64,000 bases of DNA. It comes from Bacteroidales bacterium (GTDB lineage: Bacteria > Bacteroidota > Bacteroidia > Bacteroidales > Muribaculaceae). Position 1 is the stretch's first letter; each line of letters opens with the position of its first letter. Position numbers and translations under genes: made by a program. The DNA lies in assembly GCA_014800535.1 (NCBI GenBank), contig JAAVFW010000011.1:105808-169807 (forward strand), written 5' to 3'. Below are positions 26,166 through 33,846 of this stretch, piece by piece. The notes under the pieces are model-generated. The model did no database searches, had not been told where the DNA came from, and saw nothing but the letters and a program-made list of their open reading frames with translations.

Positions 26166-27848
26166 ATGTTGGATAGACTGACAATCAGTAATTACGCGTT
26201 GATTGACCGGCTTGAGGTTAATTTCACCAACGGCTTTTCCATAATAACCGGCGACACCGGGGCGGGAAAGTCGGTGATGATGGGCGCACTCAGCCTTCTG
26301 ATGGGTAACAGAGCCGACATGAAGGTGCTTGCCCATAACGAGGGACGCTCGGTGATTGAAGGTGTCTTCTCAAATGTAGCACCATCGCTCAGGACAGCTT
26401 TTGATGACAATCAGCTTGATTGGAATGACGGCTATGTAATTGTCCGCAGAGAGATTAATCCAAACGGTCGTTCCAGGGCTTTCATCAATGACTCACCCGT
26501 GACTCTTCCGCTTCTTGAAGAAATAAGTTCAAGCCTTGTCGATGTTCATTCGCAACATTCCAATCGTCTTCTCTCGATGTCATCTTATCAGAGAAACATC
26601 ATTGATATCTTTGCAGAGCATGGAGGAGAGTTGGAGGAGTATCACAGGAAGTTTCGTGAGTTTGCCGAGATTCGGAGAAAACTGAAGTCTCTCCGTGAGG
26701 AGGCAGAGAGAAATAAAGAGAATCGCGAGTTGCTCGCATTTCAGCTCTCACAGCTTGATAAACTTAATCCCCGCTTGGGAGAGTTGAAGGAGATTGAAAG
26801 AGAATTTGACCTGCTCAGCGATGCCGATGAAATGCGAGGGAAGCTTCAGGAAGCGGCCGGATTGACAGGAGAATACGACATGTCGGCAATGATGAATGTC
26901 TCGGCAGCTGCCGAATTGCTTTCAGGTGTCAACATGAGTCTTCTTGAGGGTGAGATTCGAGAAGGAGAATCTATTGCTGAGAGATTACGCTCGCTATATG
27001 TCGAGTTGAAAGATGTTTCAGAAACTTTAAATGGTTATCTGTCGCAGATTGAAGCTGACCCGGTCAGACTGATGAACATCACCGCAAGGATGAATCGTTA
27101 TCATGAGGCTTGCAAACGATTTAAGGTGAGCGACGGTGATGAACTCGTCGCTCTGAGAGATGAACTCAGACGCAGAGTCTCAGGAGCAGACGGTAGCAAC
27201 GAAGAATTTATTGAATTGGAGAAAAAAGGGAAGTTGCTGGGACAGGATTTGAAGCGACTTGCCAACTCCATTTCCGAGCGTAGGATTCGTTCGGCGCAAT
27301 TCTTTTCGTCGGAACTTGTAAACCGTGCGCGACCATTGGGATTGAAAAATCTTACTTTCGAGGCGAGAATCTCTCAGGGTAAGCTGACTATCGACGGAGC
27401 AGACAGTGTTGAATTCTTCTGTTCGTTCAATAAGAATCAGGAGCTCATGCCCCTTGCCAAGGTTGCATCCGGTGGCGAGATGTCGCGTCTGACGCTTTGC
27501 ATAAAAGCGATGGTTGCCGGCAACATGAAACTTCCGACTGTAATCTTTGACGAGATAGACACCGGTGTCAGCGGAGAGATCGCCGACAAGATGGGTGACA
27601 TGATGCGCAGTGTGGCAGAAGAGATGCAGGTCATTGCAATTACTCATCTGCCTCAGGTGGCTGCAAAAGGAGATAATCATTATCTTGTTTATAAACGAGA
27701 CTTGGAGGACCGCACTGTTTCAAGTGTCAAGGAATTGAACAGGGAAGAAAGGGTTATGGAGGTTGCCCGCATGTTGTCAGGCAGCGAGATAAATGCAGCC
27801 GCACTTGAAAATGCCCGTTCTCTCCTTGGAATGAGTGTTGACGACTGA
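26166..27848 (+). CDS. recN: DNA repair protein RecN
   Basis: This SMC-like ATPase is recruited to double-strand breaks. The 560-residue protein has the N-terminal Walker A GDTGAGKS (29-36), a Q-loop region with VDVHSQHSN, two long coiled-coil arms (about 150-240 and 270-380), the ABC signature ASGGEMSRL and the Walker B VIFDEIDTGVSG followed by ITHLPQVAAKGD. All ATPase parts are intact and length is normal. It starts 10 bases after the DUF4835 gene and is followed by rlmB, so it is probably expressed with them. Confidence 0.96.
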   Translation: MLDRLTISNYALIDRLEVNFTNGFSIITGDTGAGKSVMMGALSLLMGNRADMKVLAHNEGRSVIEGVFSNVAPSLRTAFDDNQLDWNDGYVIVRREINPNGRSRAFINDSPVTLPLLEEISSSLVDVHSQHSNRLLSMSSYQRNIIDIFAEHGGELEEYHRKFREFAEIRRKLKSLREEAERNKENRELLAFQLSQLDKLNPRLGELKEIEREFDLLSDADEMRGKLQEAAGLTGEYDMSAMMNVSAAAELLSGVNMSLLEGEIREGESIAERLRSLYVELKDVSETLNGYLSQIEADPVRLMNITARMNRYHEACKRFKVSDGDELVALRDELRRRVSGADGSNEEFIELEKKGKLLGQDLKRLANSISERRIRSAQFFSSELVNRARPLGLKNLTFEARISQGKLTIDGADSVEFFCSFNKNQELMPLAKVASGGEMSRLTLCIKAMVAGNMKLPTVIFDEIDTGVSGEIADKMGDMMRSVAEEMQVIAITHLPQVAAKGDNHYLVYKRDLEDRTVSSVKELNREERVMEVARMLSGSEINAAALENARSLLGMSVDD

Positions 27849-27892
27849 CGAGATAAGAATGGGGGAGAGGGATAAAAACTGATAAATAGAAA

Positions 27893-28636
27893 ATGGAGAA
27901 GAACGACTATATTTACGGACTTAGAGCTGTCATTGAAGCCATAGAGTCAGGGAAGCAAATTGATAAGGTCCTTATCAAGAAAGACCTTTCAGGCGAGCTT
28001 TCCGGAGAACTTATGGCTAAAATCAAGGAATATGGAATAGTCAGCCGCAGGGTGCCGGTTGAGAAGATTAACCGCATCACCCACAAGAATCATCAGGGTG
28101 TAATAGCCTTTTTATCGGCAGTGACTTACGACAGACTTGAATTTCTTGTGCCCCGCCTTTATGAAGAAGGGAAGAATCCGATGCTTCTTGTTCTTGACGG
28201 TTTGACCGATATCAGAAATTTCGGAGCAATCGGCAGAACGGCTGATTGTGCCGGATTCGACGGCATCGTTATTCCTCGCAATGGCTCGGTGTCTGTGACG
28301 CCCGACGCCATGAAAACTTCTGCCGGAGCGTTGCTTTATGTGCCTGTATGCAGAGAGCGCGACACTCTGAGTGCCGTAAGGTTTCTTAAGGATAATGGTT
28401 ATCGCATAATCGGAGCTTCTGAAAAAGGGGCTGTCAACTACACCGAATGTGATTACCGCGACCCCGTTGCAATCGTCATGGGCTCGGAAGAAACCGGCAT
28501 TTCGGAAAATGTGCTCCGCCAATGTGACGAACTTGCATGTATCCCTATCCTCGGCAATATAGAATCTCTCAATGTTTCAGTGGCGGCCGGAGTGCTGATG
28601 TATGAGGCAGTTCGACAGCGCAAAGAAGCCGAATAA
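27893..28636 (+). CDS. rlmB: 23S rRNA (guanosine-2'-O-)-methyltransferase RlmB (TrmH family)
   Basis: The 247-residue SPOUT methyltransferase methylates the ribose of a 23S rRNA guanosine (G2251 in E. coli). The N-terminal substrate-binding domain has YGLRAVIEAIESGKQIDKV and THKNHQGVIAFLS. The trefoil-knot catalytic motifs are LDGLTDIRNFGAIGRTADC (split as LTDIRNFGAIGRTA), VMGSEETGIS and IPILGNIESLNVSVAAGVL. Family members act as dimers using S-adenosylmethionine. TrmH-type tRNA methylation is the alternative, but the N-terminal domain favours RlmB. It ends the recN operon. Confidence 0.92.
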   Translation: MEKNDYIYGLRAVIEAIESGKQIDKVLIKKDLSGELSGELMAKIKEYGIVSRRVPVEKINRITHKNHQGVIAFLSAVTYDRLEFLVPRLYEEGKNPMLLVLDGLTDIRNFGAIGRTADCAGFDGIVIPRNGSVSVTPDAMKTSAGALLYVPVCRERDTLSAVRFLKDNGYRIIGASEKGAVNYTECDYRDPVAIVMGSEETGISENVLRQCDELACIPILGNIESLNVSVAAGVLMYEAVRQRKEAE

Positions 28637-28645
28637 CAGTTCTTA

Positions 28646-28677
28646 TTTGCAGGATTGATTACAAAAATGTAATTTTG
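28646..28677 (+). promoter_or_regulatory. Promoter of nusB
   Basis: TTTG (28646-28649), a 20-base spacer and TAATTTTG (28670-28677). The -7 box lies within a perfect 10-bp inverted repeat (28657-28682). Confidence 0.75.
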
Positions 28678-28682
28678 TAATC
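28657..28682 (+). promoter_or_regulatory. Perfect inverted repeat over the nusB -7 box (operator candidate)
   Basis: GATTACAAAA (28657-28666) and TTTTGTAATC (28673-28682) are perfectly complementary around a 6-base centre. The repeat spans roughly -28 to -2 relative to the predicted start, a good position for a repressor site. Confidence 0.5.
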
Positions 28683-28740
28683 TGAAAACATACCGTCGGA
28701 GAGAGTTCCGATATGGTGACATGAATAGAAAATAGAGACA

Positions 28741-30120
28741 ATGATAAATAGAGTTCTGATTCGAATAAAGGTTGTCCAGCTGCTGTATTCATACCTGCTT
28801 GTCAACAATACGTTTACTATTGAATCGCAACCGTCAGCTCCGACAAAGGAGAAACGTTTTGCCTATCAGTTGTATCTTGATACCTTGTTGCTGATGGTGC
28901 GTTTGGCAAACGACATCACAAGAAGGGGTGCTGGCTGTCCGCTTGCAGACACACGTTTCATTAAACTTCTGTCAAACGATGAGCGTCTGAAGCCACTCGC
29001 AATGCGTTACAGAAATGAATATTTCCCTCTTGAAGAAGCTGAGAATGAATTGATTGATATAATCCGAGATTCAGCTCTTTATAAGAATTTCCTTAAGGAA
29101 GAGGCAACTGAAAGAATTTGGGAGGATATTTTCAGAGTTCTTATTGTTAATAATCCTCGTTATCGTGCAATAGCATCGCGTTATCAGAATTATACGGTCA
29201 ATGGTTTCGACAGAATGATTGAGATGATGACCGTTACGTTCTCTAATTTCTTTTCAGCTCAGCTGAATATTCCGGAGGCTGTCAAAGTGCTTCAGAAGAG
29301 TCTTGAACAGACACGCGAGCTGTATTTCCGTCTGCTGTTGCTTCCGGTTGAGCTGGTTGCTCTTCGCGAACGTGAGCTTGAGGAGAGGAGAAACCGTTAC
29401 ATCGTCACCGACGAAGACTTAAATCCGAATCTTCGCTTTGTTGAAAACAGTTTTGTTAAGAAGCTTGCAGACAACGAAGACATAATAGATTATGTCGAGA
29501 AAAACCATATTTCATGGTTGGGTGCCGACGAACACATGCTCAAATCGTTGCTGAGAGCCATAGAGCAGTCAGATGCCTATAAACAGTATATGGAGGCTCC
29601 GACTTCCGATTATGCTTCTGATTGCGAGTTGTGGCGCACGCTGTTTAAGAAGGTCATCTTTGTTAATCCAGACTTTTTGGAAGTGATGGAAGAAAAGTCA
29701 GTGTTCTGGAATGACGACCTTGACATTATCGGCACTTTCCTCCTTAAGACAATCCGCAAGATGCAGGAAGATGATTCGGCTCCTATTCTTGAGATGTATA
29801 AGGATGATGAAGATGCACGTTTCGCGCCCGAACTGTTCACCTTTACCGTGCGTAATCGCGAAGAATACCGTGCGATGATTGACAATGCGCTCAACACTTC
29901 ATCCTGGGAAAGAGATCGTCTGGCTTACATGGATGTCATTATCATGATAACAGCCATTGCCGAGATTATCAATTATCCCAAAATTCCGGTCACTGTCTCG
30001 ATTAATGAATATATTGAGATTGCCAAGAGTTACAGCACACACAAGAGCGGTAGCTTTATTCACGGCATTCTTGGAAATGTCGTCAATCATCTCCGCGAAG
30101 AGGGTATAATCAATAAATGA
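28741..30120 (+). CDS. nusB: Transcription antitermination factor NusB, enlarged form with internal duplication
   Basis: The C-terminal part is the NusB fold (WERDRLAYMDVIIMITAIAEI, VTVSINEYIEIAKSYST, FIHGILGNVVNHL). It binds boxA RNA with S10 in rRNA antitermination. The N-terminal MINRVLIRIKVVQLLYSYL is the first NusB helix. Typical Bacteroides NusB proteins, as I recall them, have about 310 residues; this one has 459. The excess comes from a second copy of the middle module: residues about 43-165 resemble about 192-340, for example ALYKNFLKEEATERIWEDI against AYKQYMEAPTS...ELWRTLF, and VNNPRYR against VNPDFLE. It leads a run with yajC, the YbbR-like gene and coaE. Confidence 0.88.
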   Translation: MINRVLIRIKVVQLLYSYLLVNNTFTIESQPSAPTKEKRFAYQLYLDTLLLMVRLANDITRRGAGCPLADTRFIKLLSNDERLKPLAMRYRNEYFPLEEAENELIDIIRDSALYKNFLKEEATERIWEDIFRVLIVNNPRYRAIASRYQNYTVNGFDRMIEMMTVTFSNFFSAQLNIPEAVKVLQKSLEQTRELYFRLLLLPVELVALRERELEERRNRYIVTDEDLNPNLRFVENSFVKKLADNEDIIDYVEKNHISWLGADEHMLKSLLRAIEQSDAYKQYMEAPTSDYASDCELWRTLFKKVIFVNPDFLEVMEEKSVFWNDDLDIIGTFLLKTIRKMQEDDSAPILEMYKDDEDARFAPELFTFTVRNREEYRAMIDNALNTSSWERDRLAYMDVIIMITAIAEIINYPKIPVTVSINEYIEIAKSYSTHKSGSFIHGILGNVVNHLREEGIINK

Positions 30121-30151
30121 TAAAAATAAGTTTATAGAAACAAATCAAGAT

Positions 30152-30469
30152 ATGAATACAACAGGTATGATAATGCTTCAGGCTCAAGGCGGAGCAAACA
30201 GTTGGTCGGGCATGTTGATGATCGTTGCCATGATTGTCATCTTTTATTTCTTCATGATTCGTCCGCAATCAAAGAAGCAGAAAGAGATAAAACAGGCTCG
30301 TGAGGCCATGAAAAAAGGTGACAAGGTTGTGACTGCAGGTGGTATCCACGGCACAATCCGTGAAGATAAGGGTAATACAATCCTTCTTGAGGTTGCACCC
30401 AACACCTCAATACTTGTCGATAAGAATTCCATCTATCCCATCGGGACAGACGAAAAAGCGGTTAAATAA
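30152..30469 (+). CDS. yajC: Preprotein translocase subunit YajC
   Basis: The 105-residue inner-membrane protein is an accessory of the SecDF translocase. One transmembrane helix (about residues 18-40, MLMIVAMIVIFYFFMIRPQS) ends in the family hallmark FMIRPQSKKQKE, followed by the soluble KKGDKVVTAGGIHGTI motif. The secDF genes are not in the window. It lies 31 bases after nusB and 12 bases before the YbbR-like gene, an arrangement usual in Bacteroidota. Confidence 0.95.
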   Translation: MNTTGMIMLQAQGGANSWSGMLMIVAMIVIFYFFMIRPQSKKQKEIKQAREAMKKGDKVVTAGGIHGTIREDKGNTILLEVAPNTSILVDKNSIYPIGTDEKAVK

Positions 30470-30481
30470 AGACGTCAGATA

Positions 30482-31450
30482 ATGACCGGGCTGAGTAAAA
30501 GGCTTGTCGAGAGCTGGAAGGTGCTTAAGGAATCTCCCGGATTCCGCAATGTGCTGACATTCCTGATTTTCGTTGTTATAGCAACGATTTTCTGGCTTGT
30601 TATGGCTCTTAACGACAATGTGCAGAAAAGTGTTACGTTCAGACTTGACATTGAGAATGTGCCTGACTCAGTCACTTTTATCAATATTCCTCCCTCCGAG
30701 ATGCATGTCGTTGTGCGCGACAAGGGAACGTCACTTCTTCGTCTGACAGGGTTTCATCATCCGACACTTCATTTCAATTTCAAAGACTTCAGCCACGACG
30801 GAGTGTTTCGCCTGACAGGCAGAGACATTCAGGCTGCCATGAAACCATCGTTCGGCTCATCTGCCACTATCCTTTCAAATTCACTTGATTCCTTACGGTT
30901 GCATTACACCACAGGGAAAGGGAAGATGGTGCCGATTGTTGTTGTTGAAAACGTCAGCACAGCTCCCGGACATGTTGCCGGAAAAACACCTGAAACGAAT
31001 ATCTCCAGAGTCACAGTCTATGGAGACCGTCAGATTCTCGACACACTCACTCGTGTCTTTACTCGTCCGATTGTGAAGACGAATCTTTCCGAGCCGACAA
31101 CGGTTGAGGTCGCGCTCCAGACGATTCCCGGAGTGAGAATCGAACCTGCTAAGGTTAAGGTTAAGATTCCGGTGGAACCTCTGGTTGCCAAAACGTTTTA
31201 TGCAACAGTCGTGGCACAAGATGTGCCGGAAGGGGAGAGTCTTATTCTCTTCCCCTCAAAGGTCAAGGTGTCATGTTTCGTGCCGATGTCGCGTTTCGGG
31301 ATTCAGGATCCTGATGTCAAAGCGTTTGTGACATATAATGATTTGAAGGAAGGTTCATCGCATCTTCAGGTGCATCTGATGGTCGCTTCAAAAGGTGTGG
31401 TCAATCCTACTTTGGAGACTGACAGTGTGGAATACACACTTGTGAAGTAG
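30482..31450 (+). CDS. YbbR-like domain protein (CdaR-type)
   Basis: The 322-residue protein has a short cytoplasmic N-terminus, one transmembrane helix (about residues 23-43, VLTFLIFVVIATIFWLVMAL), and extracytoplasmic YbbR-like beta repeats (about 50-130, 150-220 and 230-320; for example RVTVYGDRQILDTLTRVFTR). YbbR proteins regulate diadenylate cyclases in Firmicutes, but no dacA-like gene is adjacent here, so the role is open. It is located between yajC and coaE, a conserved Bacteroidota neighbourhood. Confidence 0.82.
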   Translation: MTGLSKRLVESWKVLKESPGFRNVLTFLIFVVIATIFWLVMALNDNVQKSVTFRLDIENVPDSVTFINIPPSEMHVVVRDKGTSLLRLTGFHHPTLHFNFKDFSHDGVFRLTGRDIQAAMKPSFGSSATILSNSLDSLRLHYTTGKGKMVPIVVVENVSTAPGHVAGKTPETNISRVTVYGDRQILDTLTRVFTRPIVKTNLSEPTTVEVALQTIPGVRIEPAKVKVKIPVEPLVAKTFYATVVAQDVPEGESLILFPSKVKVSCFVPMSRFGIQDPDVKAFVTYNDLKEGSSHLQVHLMVASKGVVNPTLETDSVEYTLVK

Positions 31451-31500
31451 GAACGTTATCATTTTATGAAATGGAAGGTTGTGATTGCCGAAGAGGAAGG

Positions 31501-32076
31501 ATGCTGATTGGAATTGCCGGTGGTATTGGCAGCGGCAAGAGTGTCGTTTCGCGCATCCTGAGGTTGAAAGACTTCCGGGTCTATGATTGCGACACCCGTG
31601 CCAAACAATTGATGACTGAGTCGGAATCTCTACGAAAGGAAATTGTCAAAATTGCAGGAGAGGAGGCTTATAGTGCTGACGGCTCACTTAACAGAAAGTT
31701 CCTGTCGGAGTGTCTGTTTTCTAATCAGGAAGTGAGACGAGACATAAACTTGGTCGTGCATCGTGCTGTTCGCGACGATGTTGAAAGTTTCGCGGCAGCG
31801 ACCGAGGAGGATGCTCCGGTATTTGTGGAATCTGCAATTATGGCGGAATCCGGACTTGCGGAGAGTTGTGATGCGATTTGGCTTGTCACAGCTCCCGAAA
31901 ATGTGAGAATCGACAGAGTGATGAAAAGAAACGGACTCTCTCATCAGGAAATACTCAATAGAATAGAAGCTCAGAAAAAAGAAACAGAAAAGCTGATGGA
32001 GTGTGGAAAAAGAATTGTCATGATAGAAAACGATGATAACTCTTCACTTCTTTCTCAGCTTGCAAAACTAATATAA
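31501..32076 (+). CDS. coaE: Dephospho-CoA kinase
   Basis: This enzyme phosphorylates dephospho-CoA with ATP, the last step of coenzyme A synthesis. I prefer the ATG at 31501 (MLIGIAGGIGSGKSVVSRIL, 191 residues), because the family starts right at the P-loop strand; an in-frame ATG at 31471 would add ten residues (MEGCDCRRGR) and cannot be excluded. GGIGSGKS is the P-loop, YDCDTRAKQL the CoA-site Asp region, and FVESAIMAESGL the lid-linked strand. coaBC is 6 kb upstream. It ends 3 bases before the DUF5606 gene. Confidence 0.93.
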   Translation: MLIGIAGGIGSGKSVVSRILRLKDFRVYDCDTRAKQLMTESESLRKEIVKIAGEEAYSADGSLNRKFLSECLFSNQEVRRDINLVVHRAVRDDVESFAAATEEDAPVFVESAIMAESGLAESCDAIWLVTAPENVRIDRVMKRNGLSHQEILNRIEAQKKETEKLMECGKRIVMIENDDNSSLLSQLAKLI

Positions 32077-32079
32077 TTT

Positions 32080-32493
32080 ATGCTTAAGAAAATATTGTCA
32101 ATTACCGGAAAGCCCGGATTGGTAAAAATCGTGTCTCAGGGAAACCGTATGCTCCTTGTGGAGGATATTACAACCGGAAAACGCTTCCCTGTCGGAATGA
32201 GAGATAAGGTTGTTTCACTTGGTGACATTGCAATGTATACTGAGGCTGACGACCTTCCGTTGCCTGAGATTCTTGACCGTCTTCACAAAAACCGCAACGG
32301 TGAGGCCATCGATGTTAAATCTCTTCAGGCAAACGATGGTCTGAGAGAGTTGTTCGCAGAGATTGTGCCCGACTTCGACCGCGACCGTGTCTATGTAACC
32401 GACATCAAGAAACTCTTCACATGGTATAATCTTCTTCTTGCAGCCGGACTGACTGATTTCAATAGCGAGGAAGCTGAAACACCTGCTGAATAA
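32080..32493 (+). CDS. DUF5606 family protein
   Basis: The 137-residue protein matches the Bacteroidota DUF5606 family. MLKKILSITGKPGLVKIVSQG and LVEDITTGKRFPVG open the protein; the C-terminal half has DVKSLQANDGLRELFAEIVPDFDRDRVY (cited by its ends) and IKKLFTWYNLL. There is no signal peptide or membrane segment, so it is cytoplasmic. A small N-terminal beta barrel followed by a helical part is likely from the pattern. The function is unknown. It is always expected near coaE in this group and lies 3 bases after it here. Confidence 0.8.
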   Translation: MLKKILSITGKPGLVKIVSQGNRMLLVEDITTGKRFPVGMRDKVVSLGDIAMYTEADDLPLPEILDRLHKNRNGEAIDVKSLQANDGLRELFAEIVPDFDRDRVYVTDIKKLFTWYNLLLAAGLTDFNSEEAETPAE

Positions 32494-32503
32494 AATTAGA
32501 TAA

Positions 32504-33745
32504 TTGAATTATTCCTTCTATATTGCACGTCGACTTTCTTTCTCTAAAGGAGAGAGAAAGTCGTTGCCCGCTGTAAAGGTAGCAATTTCTTCGGTTGCCA
32601 TTTCAGTGGCTGTCATGCTTGCCTCTGTCTGGATTGTGCTCGGCTTTAAGCATGAGATAATGGAAAAAGTGACCGGCTTTAATGCTGATTTATCAGTTTA
32701 TGTTGCCGACACGCAGGAAAGCGAATCAAACACAATCCTGTTGACAACGTCTCTGTTTGAGACAATAGAGGAGATTCCTACGGTCAGGGAGATTGCCCCA
32801 TCGCTTTCTATGCCCGCCGTCTTCAAGACTCCCGACGATTTCAAAGGAGTTTACATAAAGAATCTATCGACAAAGCGCACCTCTGATTTCATTGAACACT
32901 CCCTGATAGAAGGGAAATTGCCGGATTATTCTTCTCCCGGCAACGACAATAGGATTATCATATCGCAAAAAGCCGCGCGTGCCCTTGGACTGAAGGCAGG
33001 CGACAAGATTGACACATATTTCATCACCGATGCTGTGAGAGTGCGCCGACTTGAGATTGCAGGCGTCTACAGTTCTCATTTTGATGCCTACGACGATATC
33101 TATATGTTCGGGTCGCTTCAGCTGTTGCGCGGAGTGCAGGGATTGAAAGATAACAGAGCCACCGGGCTCCACATAACAATCGACAATTTCGATAATGTCG
33201 GAAACTCGGCAGTGGCACTTCAGAATCATCTTTTGAAAGCCTACAACGACGGCACGGTTCATCAGCTTTATCGAGTAGACTCAGTTCTTTCATCCGGAGC
33301 AGGTTATCTTAACTGGCTTGGACTTTTGAATACGAATGTCATAGTCATTATTATACTGATGCTTGCCGTCGGCTCTGTCACACTTGTAAGCGGTATGCTT
33401 ATAATAGTGCTCGACAAGAAGAGGTTTATCGGAGTGATGAAGGCGATTGGATGTCCGTCGCGCAAGCTGCGCCGGGTATTCATTTATCTGTCGATGCGAG
33501 TGACTTTTACAGGCATAGTGATAGGTGACATAATTGCAACGGGGCTACTGTGGTGTCAGTCGAAATGGCATTTCATTCATCTTGACGCTGACGCCTACTA
33601 CATCGACTTTGTGCCGGTAAGCATGGATTGGCTTTGGCTTATAGCGATAAATGCCGGAGTGATTTTTGTTTCCTACCTTGTATTGCTCATCCCCTCACGA
33701 CTTATATCAAGAATATCGCCATCTGAAACGATGCGCGACGAATAG
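32504..33745 (+). CDS. LolC/LolE-like FtsX-type ABC transporter permease (TTG start)
   Basis: The start codon is TTG at 32504. It is supported by the family N-terminus MNYSFYIARRLSFSK; the next in-frame ATG would fall inside the first membrane helix. The 413-residue protein has four transmembrane segments (about residues 27-50, 280-305, 325-350 and 375-400). A large periplasmic MacB-like domain (about 55-270) separates the first from the second. This is the architecture of lipoprotein-releasing LolC/E proteins, which pull lipoproteins from the inner membrane with a LolD ATPase. No ATPase gene is adjacent. It ends an operon-like run from nusB and is followed by a bidirectional terminator. Confidence 0.85.
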   Translation: MNYSFYIARRLSFSKGERKSLPAVKVAISSVAISVAVMLASVWIVLGFKHEIMEKVTGFNADLSVYVADTQESESNTILLTTSLFETIEEIPTVREIAPSLSMPAVFKTPDDFKGVYIKNLSTKRTSDFIEHSLIEGKLPDYSSPGNDNRIIISQKAARALGLKAGDKIDTYFITDAVRVRRLEIAGVYSSHFDAYDDIYMFGSLQLLRGVQGLKDNRATGLHITIDNFDNVGNSAVALQNHLLKAYNDGTVHQLYRVDSVLSSGAGYLNWLGLLNTNVIVIIILMLAVGSVTLVSGMLIIVLDKKRFIGVMKAIGCPSRKLRRVFIYLSMRVTFTGIVIGDIIATGLLWCQSKWHFIHLDADAYYIDFVPVSMDWLWLIAINAGVIFVSYLVLLIPSRLISRISPSETMRDE

Positions 33746-33770
33746 GGTATAGGGGATCGGGGTTTAACAG

Positions 33771-33820
33771 ATAACAGACAGAAGCGAGTCTCTATGATAA
33801 GACCCGCTTCTGTCTGTTAT
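33771..33820 (+). terminator. Bidirectional terminator between the permease gene and htpG
   Basis: A perfect 16-bp stem, ATAACAGACAGAAGCG (33771-33786) with its complement (33805-33820), plus inner GTC/GAC pairing. It lies between convergent genes. T-tracts are weak on both sides. Confidence 0.75.
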
Positions 33821-33846
33821 CTTAAGGTTTCTCAAGCGAAGGATAA

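Noticed and set aside
27180-27680. A 166-codon minus-strand frame inside recN
   Set aside because: It is antisense to conserved RecN ATPase motifs and shows no family features.
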